Positions 1 to 8,740 of a stretch of DNA of 64,000 nt are shown here, in pieces. The stretch covers positions 62,001 to 126,000 of the forward strand of contig BQMF02000162.1 of the NCBI GenBank assembly GCA_027922465.2. The letters are read 5' to 3'. Origin of the DNA: Turritopsis dohrnii (lineage: Eukaryota > Cnidaria > Hydrozoa > Anthoathecata > Oceaniidae). A program made the position numbers and the translations under genes. Below the pieces are notes generated by a model, which did no database searches, was not told where the DNA came from, and saw only the letters and a list, made by a program, of their open reading frames with translations. How positions within the stretch are numbered: position 1 is the stretch's first letter; every line of letters starts with the position of its first letter.

Positions 1-1953
1 ACTCATTAATGTTGTATACCATGGTTGTGTCGACCAATCTGGTGCTATCAGTAGAGCTAGAGCACCATCTACCTTTACTTTCTGCAATACACGTCCCACT
101 AAGCTAAAAGGAGGGAAAAGATAACACTTATAAAGGGACCAATTAACTGAAAAAGCATCTACTAAAAATGCCCCTGGGTCAGGTCTGTAAGATATATACT
201 TTGTTATTTGATGATTTAACCTGTTAGCAAAACAATCTATTTCTGGATAGAAATTCAACTTTTGGCAAATATTTTTAAAAATATTTTCATGCAACATCCA
301 ATCACTGTGCTTATAATCTTTTCTGGAGAGAAAATCTGCCTCAACATTCAATTTTCCTGGGATATGGGCACAAGTAATCCAAATGTTCTGTTGCATACAA
401 AGTAACCAAATATCATGTGAAATATCATTACATACAGAACTCTTGCTACTCCCCATTTTGTTTATCACAGCAATAGCAGTAGTATTATCTGAAAATATTT
501 TTACATGCTGATTTCTCAAATGTTTAGAAAAACATTGTAGACTGAAATAAATGGCGAGCATTTCTTTTGCATTAATATGGAGAGACCTTTCCGCCGTTGA
601 CCAAGACCCACCAACTACTTGTTCTTTATACACTCCTCCCCAAGCAAAATCAGAAGCATCTGTTTTAATTTCAGACATAATAGAAGGAGGATGTATCCAA
701 TTTATAATATTGTCAATATTTTCTGACCACCATTTCAAATCCTGAAAACCTTCATTAGAAATGGTCATAAATGCTTCAAAATCTCCAGCACTTTCATTCA
801 ATGCTGAGACTTTATCATTTTCTAATTTTCTATAATGTAAGGACCCATATTTACTGGCTGGTAAAATTGATACTATGTGACCAATAACTTTCGCAACAAA
901 TCTAATAGTAGGTCTTTTTATATTCATTACAGTATGAAGTAAAGTTTTAAAAGTTCGATAACGTTTTTCTGTTATAGTTATAGTCATATTAACTGAATCT
1001 ATCACAAAACCAAGGAATGTTATTTTTTGTGATGGTATCAGCTGTGATTTTTCAGGATGAACAACAAATCCTAATGACATAAAGAGTTGTGCAGTAGATA
1101 ATGTTGCATGCAATGACTCGGTAAATGTATGTTTTACTAAAATAAAATCATCAATATATCCACAAATTGGATGACCTTGTTTGCGTGTCACTGACATGGG
1201 TACAGATGTAATTTTTGTGAATTTTCTAGGACATGGTCCAAGGCCATTTGGATAGCATACATACTGAAATAGTGAATTACCAAGATTAAACTTTAAATAT
1301 TTCTGATACTCAGGATCAATTCTTACACTATAATAGGCATCTTTCAAATCAAGAGATGTCATAAAACAACCTTTTGTTATCATGTGTAAAACATCTTTAA
1401 TAGTATGCATTTTAAAATGTTGAAATTCTATTATTTCATTAAGTTTCTTTAAGTTTAGGATGACACGTATACCTCCATCAGATTTATCAGTCACAAAAAT
1501 GGGTGAAACATATTCAATTTTTTCATGAAAAGAATTTTTAATAACACCTTTCTTTAAAAGTTTCTGTATCTCTACTTTAACCAGAGGAATTTCATCAAGG
1601 GATAAAGGATTACTAGCTGCATGTTTTACGGAGGGAGTATCAGTAAAAGTAATAATATCTCCTGAGATCATCTGTAAAATGTTAATGTCAGATGTCAGTT
1701 TTTTCCAATTTTTTAAATATTTGGACAGCTGTCCACCCTGAAAATTTGTCACAGCTATTTGACATTGGTCTATAAATTTCCTTACCTGTAAGGTTTCATA
1801 ATTAACTGCTAAGGTCTGTGATATATTGACAACTGAGGTCTCTTGAACGACATCTGAGGTCTTCAATATCTCCCTCTCTTGGTCTGGCTGATTGTGGAGG
1901 AGGACATTTCCCTCCGGCCTTTCCCTAAAAAAGCCGGTGATTGATTTTTGTAA
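1..1953 (-). CDS. DIRS-like pol: reverse transcriptase and RNase H (partial)
   Basis: On the minus strand one frame is open from the TAA at 1954-1956 to the window start. I checked it at many points and found no stop. It lacks a nearby ATG, consistent with expression as a gag-pol frameshift fusion. Motifs in order: a DGGIRVILNLKKLN block near 1470-1500, LDLKDAYYSV near 1320-1350, the catalytic YIDDF at 1144-1158, FLGFVIDS near 990-1020, then RNase H with TDASDFAWGG near 635-665 and INAKEMLAIY near 550-575. These are RT palm and RNase H residues. The C-terminal recombinase part is outside the window. The frame is -1 relative to gag. Confidence 0.85.
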
Positions 1954-2873
1954 TTATTATGACGATAGCCCCTTCTAAAGGATCTTGGCTTATAATCAAA
2001 TTGTTTATTTTTCAATTTATTTCTTAGATTGATATCTTTTATGCTCTGTGACAAATTGTCACCAAAAAGTTTTTCAGTGGATTTACCAGAAACAGAGACT
2101 AGATCTTTGTATTCATCTTTTAACACTGATCTCACAAACAATTTCCTCTTGACAGAAAGTTCAGATGATGCATGTCCTAATAATCCAATTGAATCAGTGG
2201 ATTTTTGTAACATTTCTTTTTTATTAACATTGTTAATAAGAATTATTTTTGGTCCTCTACATTCTTTCGAAGATACAATTCTGATGTTAGAAAATACATC
2301 TTTACTAGTTTTAGCACTTTGCATATCATTATCAGTATATTCAGTTTCATAGTCACTCTGAGAAGCATGTAAATCAACATAGTCATCATCTAAGTATTCT
2401 TGTGAATCACTGTCATCATCAATTACATCATTCTCGTCATCATCAGCATAATGATTATTATTATTATTAGCTCTCTGAGGAGCAATACTCGTCAGGACCT
2501 TTCCTCTTTGATGTGAAGAAATGATATCACTGACGCCAATCTGAGTGGTTTTACGAGATTTCTTCTCTGGTGTTGTAATAATTTTTTCTGATGATTTTCT
2601 TTTCTTAGGTAGTTTTTGTAATGAAGTGCTGCTGCCTCTACTATTTGAAGGGACACTATTATTCTGGTGAGCACTCTTTAAACTTTTCACCTCTTCACTT
2701 AAATTGCCAATTAGTGATAGCAGTTTTGACATACTGTGATTATGAACTACTGTTGTACTACTATCATCAACATCATCAAGAGTGTTAATGGTGGGAGAAA
2801 ATATGTTTGAGGAGACAGCAGCACTTTCAGTGAATCCTACGTTAACATTTTGTGTATCATTTTCCTTCTCCAT
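1863..2873 (-). CDS. gag-like protein of DIRS-like retrotransposon
   Basis: The 336-residue ORF starts at an ATG at 2873. The protein is hydrophilic and low in complexity, with a lysine-rich stretch (KLPKKRKSSEK) near residues 90-100, a long acidic run of D/E/S around residues 145-180, and an arginine/lysine-rich tail. No zinc knuckle is visible. It is read as gag because it sits directly 5' of an RT ORF in another frame, overlaps it by about 90 bases, and carries a -1 slippery heptamer in phase close to its stop. The function as a nucleocapsid or RNA-binding protein is inferred from position and charge. The frame is intact, so the copy may be young. Confidence 0.65.
   Translation of the reverse strand: MEKENDTQNVNVGFTESAAVSSNIFSPTINTLDDVDDSSTTVVHNHSMSKLLSLIGNLSEEVKSLKSAHQNNSVPSNSRGSSTSLQKLPKKRKSSEKIITTPEKKSRKTTQIGVSDIISSHQRGKVLTSIAPQRANNNNNHYADDDENDVIDDDSDSQEYLDDDYVDLHASQSDYETEYTDNDMQSAKTSKDVFSNIRIVSSKECRGPKIILINNVNKKEMLQKSTDSIGLLGHASSELSVKRKLFVRSVLKDEYKDLVSVSGKSTEKLFGDNLSQSIKDINLRNKLKNKQFDYKPRSFRRGYRHNNYKNQSPAFLGKGRREMSSSTISQTKRGRY
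1896..1932 (-). promoter_or_regulatory. -1 programmed ribosomal frameshift site between gag and pol
   Basis: The minus strand carries T TTT TTA at 1932-1926, an exact X XXY YYZ slippery heptamer. It is in the gag reading frame as GCT TTT TTA. Slipping one base back enters the pol frame, which is open from 1953 onward. About ten bases downstream, GGAGG (1915-1911) can pair with CCTCC (1903-1899) across a seven-base loop, a possible stimulatory hairpin, though weak. Gag stops at 1863, after the site. Confidence 0.7.
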
Positions 2874-2987
2874 AATAACAGAAGAGATATCTTGTGGAAT
2901 CAGAAACTGAAACCAGACAAAAAAACAATTAAAAAATACTTAGCTTCGATCTTTCGCTACCGATCCGCCATGTTTTGGCCACGTCGC

Positions 2988-2995
2988 GTCTTGAC
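2988..2995. repeat. Left 8-bp target site duplication of the P element (GTCTTGAC)
   Basis: GTCTTGAC abuts the left end of the element and recurs exactly at 6409-6416 beyond the right end. Removing one copy plus the element reconstructs a continuous GC-rich insertion site. Confidence 0.93.
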
Positions 2996-3032
2996 CATAG
3001 ATATAAAGCGCGAAGCGCTAGATGCGTGACTC
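2996..3032 (+). repeat. Left terminal inverted repeat of the P element
   Basis: It starts CATAGATATAAAGCGCG and ends GTGACTC, and is perfectly complementary to 6372-6408. It contains the palindrome AGCGC-GAA-GCGCT at 3007-3019, a possible binding site for a dimeric protein. Confidence 0.95.
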
Positions 3033-3066
3033 CCCCTCGGGCGGTGAGGCAATTTTTCTTTTTCGG

Positions 3067-3091
3067 CAGCCATCTTTAAGAGGGCAAAAAA
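3067..3091 (+). repeat. Left subterminal inverted repeat of the P element
   Basis: A 25-bp segment (CAGCCATCTTTAAGAGGGC plus six A) is repeated inverted and without mismatch at 6302-6326. Drosophila P elements also carry internal inverted repeats near their ends, so a transposase or enhancer role is plausible. Confidence 0.9.
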
Positions 3092-3130
3092 AAATTTAGC
3101 GGGAAATCGAAAGTGAAATTCACGTGCAAA

Positions 3131-5782
3131 ATGGTAAAATCTTGTGCTGCATATGGATGCACTAATCGCTATGAAAAAGGTTGTGCGTTCAATTTTCATC
3201 AATTCCCCGTCGATAACAAAGAAATTTGCAAGTTATGGCTTATTGCTCTAAGAAGGGAAAAATTTATGCCCAGCAAATTTTCATATCTCTGCAGTGAACA
3301 CTTCATTCCATCAGACTATCTTGGAAATAAGAATTGTGAAAAGCCTCATCTAAAACCAGATGCTGTTCCTTCAGTATTTAACTTCCCTGACCGATTAAAA
3401 AGACCCCAAAAAGAACCAAGGAAACTTTCATGTGAAAGAAAAGCCCCATTAAAACGACTTCTTGAAAATGAAAATGAAAACGACCAGTCAGAATTATCAT
3501 TTCCAACATTACCTCCACCACAAAAAAAAATCAAGCAGACTCCATCCCCCACTAAACAAAAATTAAGGCGACAGATCAAAACACTGAAGCAAAAATTGAG
3601 AAGAAAAGAAACAAAAATTAAATCCCTGAACAGTATTATTGAAACACTAAAAAACAAAAAGTTATTAAATGCTGAATGTGGTTCCATTATTGAAAAAAAC
3701 TTCTCTGGTTTGACAAAAGAAATAATTGAATCGGAATTGAAAAATCAAGATAGAAAATCCACGGGAAGAAGATACAGTGATGAAATAAAAAAATTCGCCC
3801 TAACACTTCACTTTTACTCTCCAAAGGCCTATGAGTTTTTGCGAGGTATATTTTCCCTGCCAGCACACTCTTCAATATGTAATTGGACAAACAGTGTTAA
3901 TTGCCAACCTGGCTTTTTCAAGGACATCTTTGAATATTTAAAAGAAAAAGCCCTTACTGATAAAAATTACAGAGATGGAGTTCTAGTCTTTGATGCAATT
4001 CACCTTAAATCTGGCCTTGTCTATGAACATTTTAGAGGAACCTATGAGGGCTTCATTAATTTTGGAGAGGATATTGTTGGTTTTAATGAAGACGAAATTG
4101 CAACAGAGGCTACGGTCTTCATGCTTGTCGGTTTATGTGGTCATTGGAAGTGCCCGATCGGTTACGTATTGGATAATGGGATCAATGCAGTCAACCTAAA
4201 CACCCTAGTGAGAAATGCCCTTCAGCTTTCTTTTGACCACGGTATCAAAATTCACTGCGTAACATGTGATGGCACCCATTCAAACCTGGAATGTATGCGA
4301 AAGTTTGGGTGTAAAATAGGATCAAACCTTGCTGAGTTAGATGGAAAATTTGATTTTGATGGCAACATACTTCATTTTACACCGGATGCATGTCACATGT
4401 TAAAACTTGCTAGGAATGCTTTGGCTGACGTTAAAGTTTTCAAGGACTGTGACAACAATTTAATAAAATGGAAGCATATTCAAATTTTACATGAAACACA
4501 AGAACAAGAAGGTTTGAAGTTTGCAAATAAACTATCAAAAGGTCACATACAATTCCTTCGACACAAAATGAATGTCTCAATAGCAGCCCAAACGCTAAGT
4601 AGCTCTGTAGCTGACGCTCTTGCATTTCTCATGGAGAGTGGTCATCCTGAATGTCAAAATGCATGTGGCACCATAAAGTTTATTCGCATGGTTGATCGTT
4701 TGTTTGACATGCTCAACACTAGATCTCCTTACAGTAAAGGATTCAAAAAGCCACTGTTCAAACATGATTTACAACTCTGGAAGTCTGTCGTTAACAAATC
4801 AATTGAGTATCTTGCTAGCTTGACTGATTCAAATGGAGTACCACTATTAAAACATCGCCGCAAAACATTTGTCCTTGGTTTAATTATCAATGCAAAAAGC
4901 ACCTGTGATGTGGGCGACCATCTCCTAAATCGTTCTGTCAATCCATTGAAGTATGTTTTAACTTACAAAATGTCCCAAGACCATTTGGAATTATTATTTG
5001 CGTGCATTCGTGGAAAAAATGGCTTCAATAACAATCCAAATGTACGCCATTTTAAGTCTAGCTTGAAGAGAATCCTTCTGAGAAACACCATTGTTGGATC
5101 TAAGCATGCAAATTGTGTAATGTTTGAGCCACAGTCGATTGGTTCTGTGTTTTCCATCAAATGGAGTAAGCGCTGTTCACCAATCCAGACCACTTCTGAA
5201 ATTGAAAGTGAAGTTAATGATCTCCCATTGATTGCTTTTGATTCAATTCAATTTTCATTCTATAAAGAATCAATCTTGGGATACATTGCAGGATTTATTG
5301 TTCGACGAATGTTAGTCAAGTTATCATGTGTTGAATGCAGTAATGCTTTGAAGTATTGTCAAACATATCATGAAAATGATCATTTTTATGCAAAAACCAT
5401 GATTCCATCATTATCGTTGGTTGTGTCAAAAGATCGTGGTGGCTTAGTTAAACCATCTTTGGCTGTTTTACATATTGTTAGTGCTTCTGAGAGTTGTATT
5501 AAATCAGTTATTGATACACCATCTAAATTGAAAAAAGATGTTTTGATAAATTCTATCAACTCATCAATTACCAATCCTTTCCCAGTACTTGATGAACATG
5601 ACAAGGAAAGTGAACAATTGCAAGAACTTCATTCAACACAATTAACAAAAGAAATCATTTCCATGTTTATCAAAATCAGACTTTATGCTTATGAGAAACA
5701 ATTCAACAAAGATAAAATACACAGTGGTAAACAAGGTTTGAGACAACAATCAACTAAACTTTTGATTTTTAAAAACATTTAA
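3131..5782 (+). CDS. P-element/THAP9-like transposase with N-terminal THAP zinc finger
   Basis: The ORF encodes 883 residues from the ATG at 3131. The frame is open further upstream, but only a GTG lies there, and MVKSC is the usual THAP beginning. The C2CH THAP finger is complete: C5, C10, C54 and H57, with the conserved FP (25-26), W36 and CSEHF(I)P. A basic, lysine-rich coiled-coil-like stretch follows (about residues 125-175). The body matches P transposases: VLVFDAIHLK (about 285-295), GLCGHWKCPIGYVLDNG, CVTCDGTHSN, FTPDACHMLKLARNAL and a C-terminal GYIAGFIVRR block. Length is near that of human THAP9 (about 900). There are no introns, stops or frameshifts. It should bind the element ends and catalyse excision and insertion. 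It could instead be a recently domesticated gene, but the intact terminal repeats argue for a mobile copy. Confidence 0.93.
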   Translation: MVKSCAAYGCTNRYEKGCAFNFHQFPVDNKEICKLWLIALRREKFMPSKFSYLCSEHFIPSDYLGNKNCEKPHLKPDAVPSVFNFPDRLKRPQKEPRKLSCERKAPLKRLLENENENDQSELSFPTLPPPQKKIKQTPSPTKQKLRRQIKTLKQKLRRKETKIKSLNSIIETLKNKKLLNAECGSIIEKNFSGLTKEIIESELKNQDRKSTGRRYSDEIKKFALTLHFYSPKAYEFLRGIFSLPAHSSICNWTNSVNCQPGFFKDIFEYLKEKALTDKNYRDGVLVFDAIHLKSGLVYEHFRGTYEGFINFGEDIVGFNEDEIATEATVFMLVGLCGHWKCPIGYVLDNGINAVNLNTLVRNALQLSFDHGIKIHCVTCDGTHSNLECMRKFGCKIGSNLAELDGKFDFDGNILHFTPDACHMLKLARNALADVKVFKDCDNNLIKWKHIQILHETQEQEGLKFANKLSKGHIQFLRHKMNVSIAAQTLSSSVADALAFLMESGHPECQNACGTIKFIRMVDRLFDMLNTRSPYSKGFKKPLFKHDLQLWKSVVNKSIEYLASLTDSNGVPLLKHRRKTFVLGLIINAKSTCDVGDHLLNRSVNPLKYVLTYKMSQDHLELLFACIRGKNGFNNNPNVRHFKSSLKRILLRNTIVGSKHANCVMFEPQSIGSVFSIKWSKRCSPIQTTSEIESEVNDLPLIAFDSIQFSFYKESILGYIAGFIVRRMLVKLSCVECSNALKYCQTYHENDHFYAKTMIPSLSLVVSKDRGGLVKPSLAVLHIVSASESCIKSVIDTPSKLKKDVLINSINSSITNPFPVLDEHDKESEQLQELHSTQLTKEIISMFIKIRLYAYEKQFNKDKIHSGKQGLRQQSTKLLIFKNI

Positions 5783-6301
5783 ACATCATTATATACTGGA
5801 ATAACAAATAATTTTTTATGATCTTTACCTGTTCAATACATAATATGCAGTTTGTTCATGAACATGAAAAATGTTCTATATAGTTTACATAACTTGGTCA
5901 AGTGGTTTGATGTAAAAATTCTGATTTTTTATACAAATTGAGATCCCCATCATACTGTAATTCTCTCTGTAACTCAGACTGATCTTTTAAAGTTAAAATA
6001 GATCAAAAATATTCATCAATGTTGAATATTGTCCAAAAAGTTTTAATAATGTTTCTGAACTTTATTTGCTGTTGTTATTCTTTGATGATGAACTTATCAT
6101 CATATTTTGAAGCTTCAAACCTGCAAAATATCTATGAATCTATTGGATATATGCTTAGCTATCTGTTATATTTCTTTTGTTTCATTGTACATTTTACCAA
6201 GAAAATAATTTTATACATAAAAACCATATTTGTTGCAAGTAATAAGCAAAAATATTTCACAAAGTCTTCCTACAACCTTACAGACGCACCCAGTGTTTAC
6301 A

Positions 6302-6326
6302 TTTTTTGCCCTCTTAAAGATGGCTG
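6302..6326 (-). repeat. Right subterminal inverted repeat of the P element
   Basis: Perfect reverse complement of 3067-3091. Confidence 0.9.
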
Positions 6327-6371
6327 CTACCGATTTATATTTGCCTCACTTCAACTGTAAGAAAAGACCGA

Positions 6372-6408
6372 GAGTCACGCATCTAGCGCTTCGCGCTTTA
6401 TATCTATG
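6372..6408 (-). repeat. Right terminal inverted repeat of the P element
   Basis: Perfect reverse complement of 2996-3032. Confidence 0.95.
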
Positions 6409-6416
6409 GTCTTGAC
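6409..6416. repeat. Right 8-bp target site duplication of the P element (GTCTTGAC)
   Basis: Exact copy of 2988-2995, directly after the right terminal repeat. Confidence 0.93.
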
Positions 6417-7530
6417 TGACTTGCGCTCCGCGTTCCATCTCGCTTTATACTCAGGAGTCTGGGAATAATTTATGAAATAAAACTGGGAGGAGGTTGGATT
6501 GCATTTAATTCACGGCTTTAATTCGTGAATGTGAGAATGAGATCGAAAAGAAAAGAAGTGGCAAAAGGAAAACAGGGGTGGATGTATCGATACTTTTCAG
6601 TTCTTTTATGACTCACAACTTCTAAACACCTTTCTGACATTCACAATTGGAAAATTATGCTCAATAAAAATTACCCATAGACGAGAATGGTTACAGTTTC
6701 ATCAATAAAAATGCTTCAAGAATTACAAGCAAAATCATAAAGCAAAACCACTAGGAAATTGAAGCAAAATGTCATACATAACTGTCAAATAATCACGTAT
6801 CGTAGAAAATTTTATCAATACGTCCTAGAAACAATATCAAACCAAGTTTCAGAGTTGTTGCCACCACAGCTTCATGCAGATGTTAGTGCAATATGCACTA
6901 ATGCGTTACACGAAACTTTTTCCAAAATTAAAAGGGAAAGTGAGCCAAGACAAAATATAAGTGTTAACTTCACATACCGCAACGTGCTTAGTTATTACTA
7001 CACTTATTACTACTTATGCTTACAGAGATGACATTAAAAGATTACAAGACAAAATATCTGTATACCCTTGTAAAATTGTCCAATGTTTCACTCTAGTAGA
7101 AAAGTTATATATTTAATATTTGATCTTCCTCTACATCACAAAATCAATTTTAATTAGGATTAATGCTAACCATATTCTTATAAAAATGGTTTTCTAAACA
7201 TATTTTATTTTTTACTTGTATACATCAATCAACTTTAAATAAAGAATAAATAATAAAATAAAATAATAATCATAAATTAATAGCCACACCAAACACTTAA
7301 ACCATCGCAGATACCTGGTTATAATAACTTGTATTATTTTACACCATCAAAGAACAACAATAAAAATTGATAGTTTTACGAAAGTCTTGGTCGTTTGTTA
7401 ATAAATTTGTATATTCGTAACAATTAATGATACGTGATGCTTATTCATTCTTAGTCATTCTTCAAACATAAAAGAAAAAAAATTAAAAATATCAAAACAT
7501 AACAGTATAAGTTCTGTGGCACAGACACGT
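6417..7530. other. Gene-free interval between P element and flotillin-like gene
   Basis: AT-rich sequence. The first 30 bases are a GC-rich stretch that continues the P-element insertion site. An open stretch near 6850-7030 has no ATG and no recognisable domain, so I do not call it a gene. No RNA gene is seen. Confidence 0.6.
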
Positions 7531-7594
7531 CCATGTTAAATTCCATTTTGAAACTCCCCTTCGATCTGGACCGTCACAATCTCATTACTTTCTT

Positions 7595-8740
7595 TCACTG
7601 TATAGTTTCGTCATATTTGTTAATTGCAAGATCACCATCAATCTGGACAGTCAGATCTTCTTTATTTCCTTTCAATGCATTTACGGTTTCGCATTCTTTA
7701 ATAGTTTCAAGATCAACAACAATCTGGACCGTAACATCCTCTTTATTTCCTTTCAATGCATTTACGGTTTCGCTTTCTTTGATAGTTTCAAGATCACCAT
7801 CAATCTGGACAGTCACATCTTCTTTATTTCCGTTCAATGCATTTACGGTTTCGCTTTCTTTGATAGGTTCAACCTTAACGCTCATTGTTGTTTCATCTGA
7901 CTCTGGAACAGAATAATGTTCGACTTCTTCGCTTATATGTTGGAGGGTTCCCTTGTCAGATGATACTATGATAGCCTGACGTTCCTGAAGAGATGTCTTT
8001 GATTTCACTTCGGTGAAGTAATATTCTATATATCGCTGACCATTAGATGCAGATTGTTCCATTTGATCCATTTTAATTTCTTTGACTACTTGCTGATCAT
8101 TTTTGTTAGCATCATACTGGACCTCAAGTGCCTTGAATACACCGTTGTTCAAATTTTCTGTAGACGGTATATCTTGGTTATTTTCTTTCTTCATAGACAG
8201 CAATTCTTCACTAACATTCGATATTTCTTCATGTTCACAGATTTCATCAAGTTGAAGACTTTTTAGAAGAATAGAATTTTCCTTCAAGATAAAACTGGTT
8301 TCAACGAACACATTATCCATGAGAAGCCAGTTAAACTGAAGGACCTCTTTCATGGTCATCTTCAAGATTTGACGCTTGACTACATCAGTAACGATGTTTT
8401 GTACAGCTGATCTTAAACTTAAAACATCATCCGCATTTTGACCTTTGTTAGCTTCCCCATCCTCTTGCAATTTTTTATATGCATTTAAGATTCCACCATC
8501 AGATTCAGTATCAACTTTGAATATTGCTTGCAAATTCATGGTTACGATAACGCCATCTTTTGTTTGTACTTCTTCCGTTTGGAATCTGATGTTGTATTTG
8601 TCGACTTGGAAGCGTTTCGTTCTACTTATGCATGGGAAGGGTACACATTTCCAATTCAAAGCGGCTGAAACTGGTCGACCAAGTGATTCTAATATGATGG
8701 CTTCATTAAGACTTCGTGCTCGAGCAAAAAACAGGGACAT
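7595..8740 (-). CDS. Flotillin-like SPFH/Band 7 protein with C-terminal 27-residue tandem repeats
   Basis: The 381-residue ORF starts at an ATG at 8740. Residues 12-75 follow the flotillin N-terminus: NEAIILESLGRP aligns with the NEA...G-RSP block, then PFPCI, then QTEEVQTKDGVIVTMNLQAIFKV, the SPFH strand motif. Residues about 110-175 continue as an SPFH-like helical region ending FILKENSILLKSLQLDEI. Flotillins are near 430 residues, with a long EA-rich coiled coil that oligomerises at membranes. That domain is absent here, and the tail has three copies of a 27-residue unit (ESETVNALKGNKEDVTVQI plus eight more). A palmitoylation-site cysteine is not obvious. A 3' splice-site-like TTTTAG precedes the ATG, so a 5' UTR exon is possible. 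Membrane scaffold function is inferred from family only. Confidence 0.6.
   Translation of the reverse strand: MSLFFARARSLNEAIILESLGRPVSAALNWKCVPFPCISRTKRFQVDKYNIRFQTEEVQTKDGVIVTMNLQAIFKVDTESDGGILNAYKKLQEDGEANKGQNADDVLSLRSAVQNIVTDVVKRQILKMTMKEVLQFNWLLMDNVFVETSFILKENSILLKSLQLDEICEHEEISNVSEELLSMKKENNQDIPSTENLNNGVFKALEVQYDANKNDQQVVKEIKMDQMEQSASNGQRYIEYYFTEVKSKTSLQERQAIIVSSDKGTLQHISEEVEHYSVPESDETTMSVKVEPIKESETVNALNGNKEDVTVQIDGDLETIKESETVNALKGNKEDVTVQIVVDLETIKECETVNALKGNKEDLTVQIDGDLAINKYDETIQ
7631..7872 (-). repeat. Three in-frame 81-bp tandem repeats, plus a decayed copy downstream
   Basis: Units begin near 7631, 7712 and 7792 (GATCACCATCAATCTGG and variants) and encode the 27-residue protein repeat. 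A fourth, diverged copy lies at about 7558-7630. It contains the stop codon at 7595-7597 and continues in a shifted frame as a recognisable VTVQIEGE remnant. Confidence 0.85.

Larger units (their letters stand above)
1..2987 (-). mobile_element. DIRS-like retrotransposon, 5' part (gag and RT/RNase H), truncated by window edge
   Basis: The element lies on the minus strand: a gag-like ORF at 1863-2873 is followed by a reverse transcriptase/RNase H ORF that runs off position 1. The RT style (LDLKDAYYSV block, YIDDF catalytic box, RNase H directly after RT) matches the DIRS order rather than LTR Gypsy/Copia or LINE elements. The tyrosine recombinase and methylase-like domains that DIRS elements carry after RNase H would lie outside the window, so the class call rests on RT similarity. 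The true 5' end is not seen. About 110 bases upstream of the gag ATG a P element is inserted (2996-6408), so the DIRS 5' region may continue beyond it on the other side. Confidence 0.75.
2996..6408 (+). mobile_element. Intact P-element-type DNA transposon (3413 bp)
   Basis: The element is bounded by 37-bp perfect terminal inverted repeats (2996-3032 and 6372-6408) that begin with CA, as P-element ends do. It is flanked by the 8-bp direct duplication GTCTTGAC, the length P elements make. Inside are a second, perfect 25-bp inverted pair (3067-3091 and 6302-6326) and a shorter pair around TGAGGCAA. The only large ORF is a THAP-domain transposase without introns or stops. All parts expected for an autonomous copy are present. 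Identical ends and an unbroken ORF suggest recent activity. Confidence 0.93.

Noticed and set aside
3113..3130. Upstream start for the THAP transposase
   Set aside because: The codon at 3113 is GTG, not ATG. THAP proteins begin MxKSC-like, matching the ATG at 3131.
6759..7031. 90-codon open frame
   Set aside because: It has no ATG start. Part resembles an exon (after TTTCAG), but the product matches nothing and ends in a tyrosine-rich low-complexity tail.
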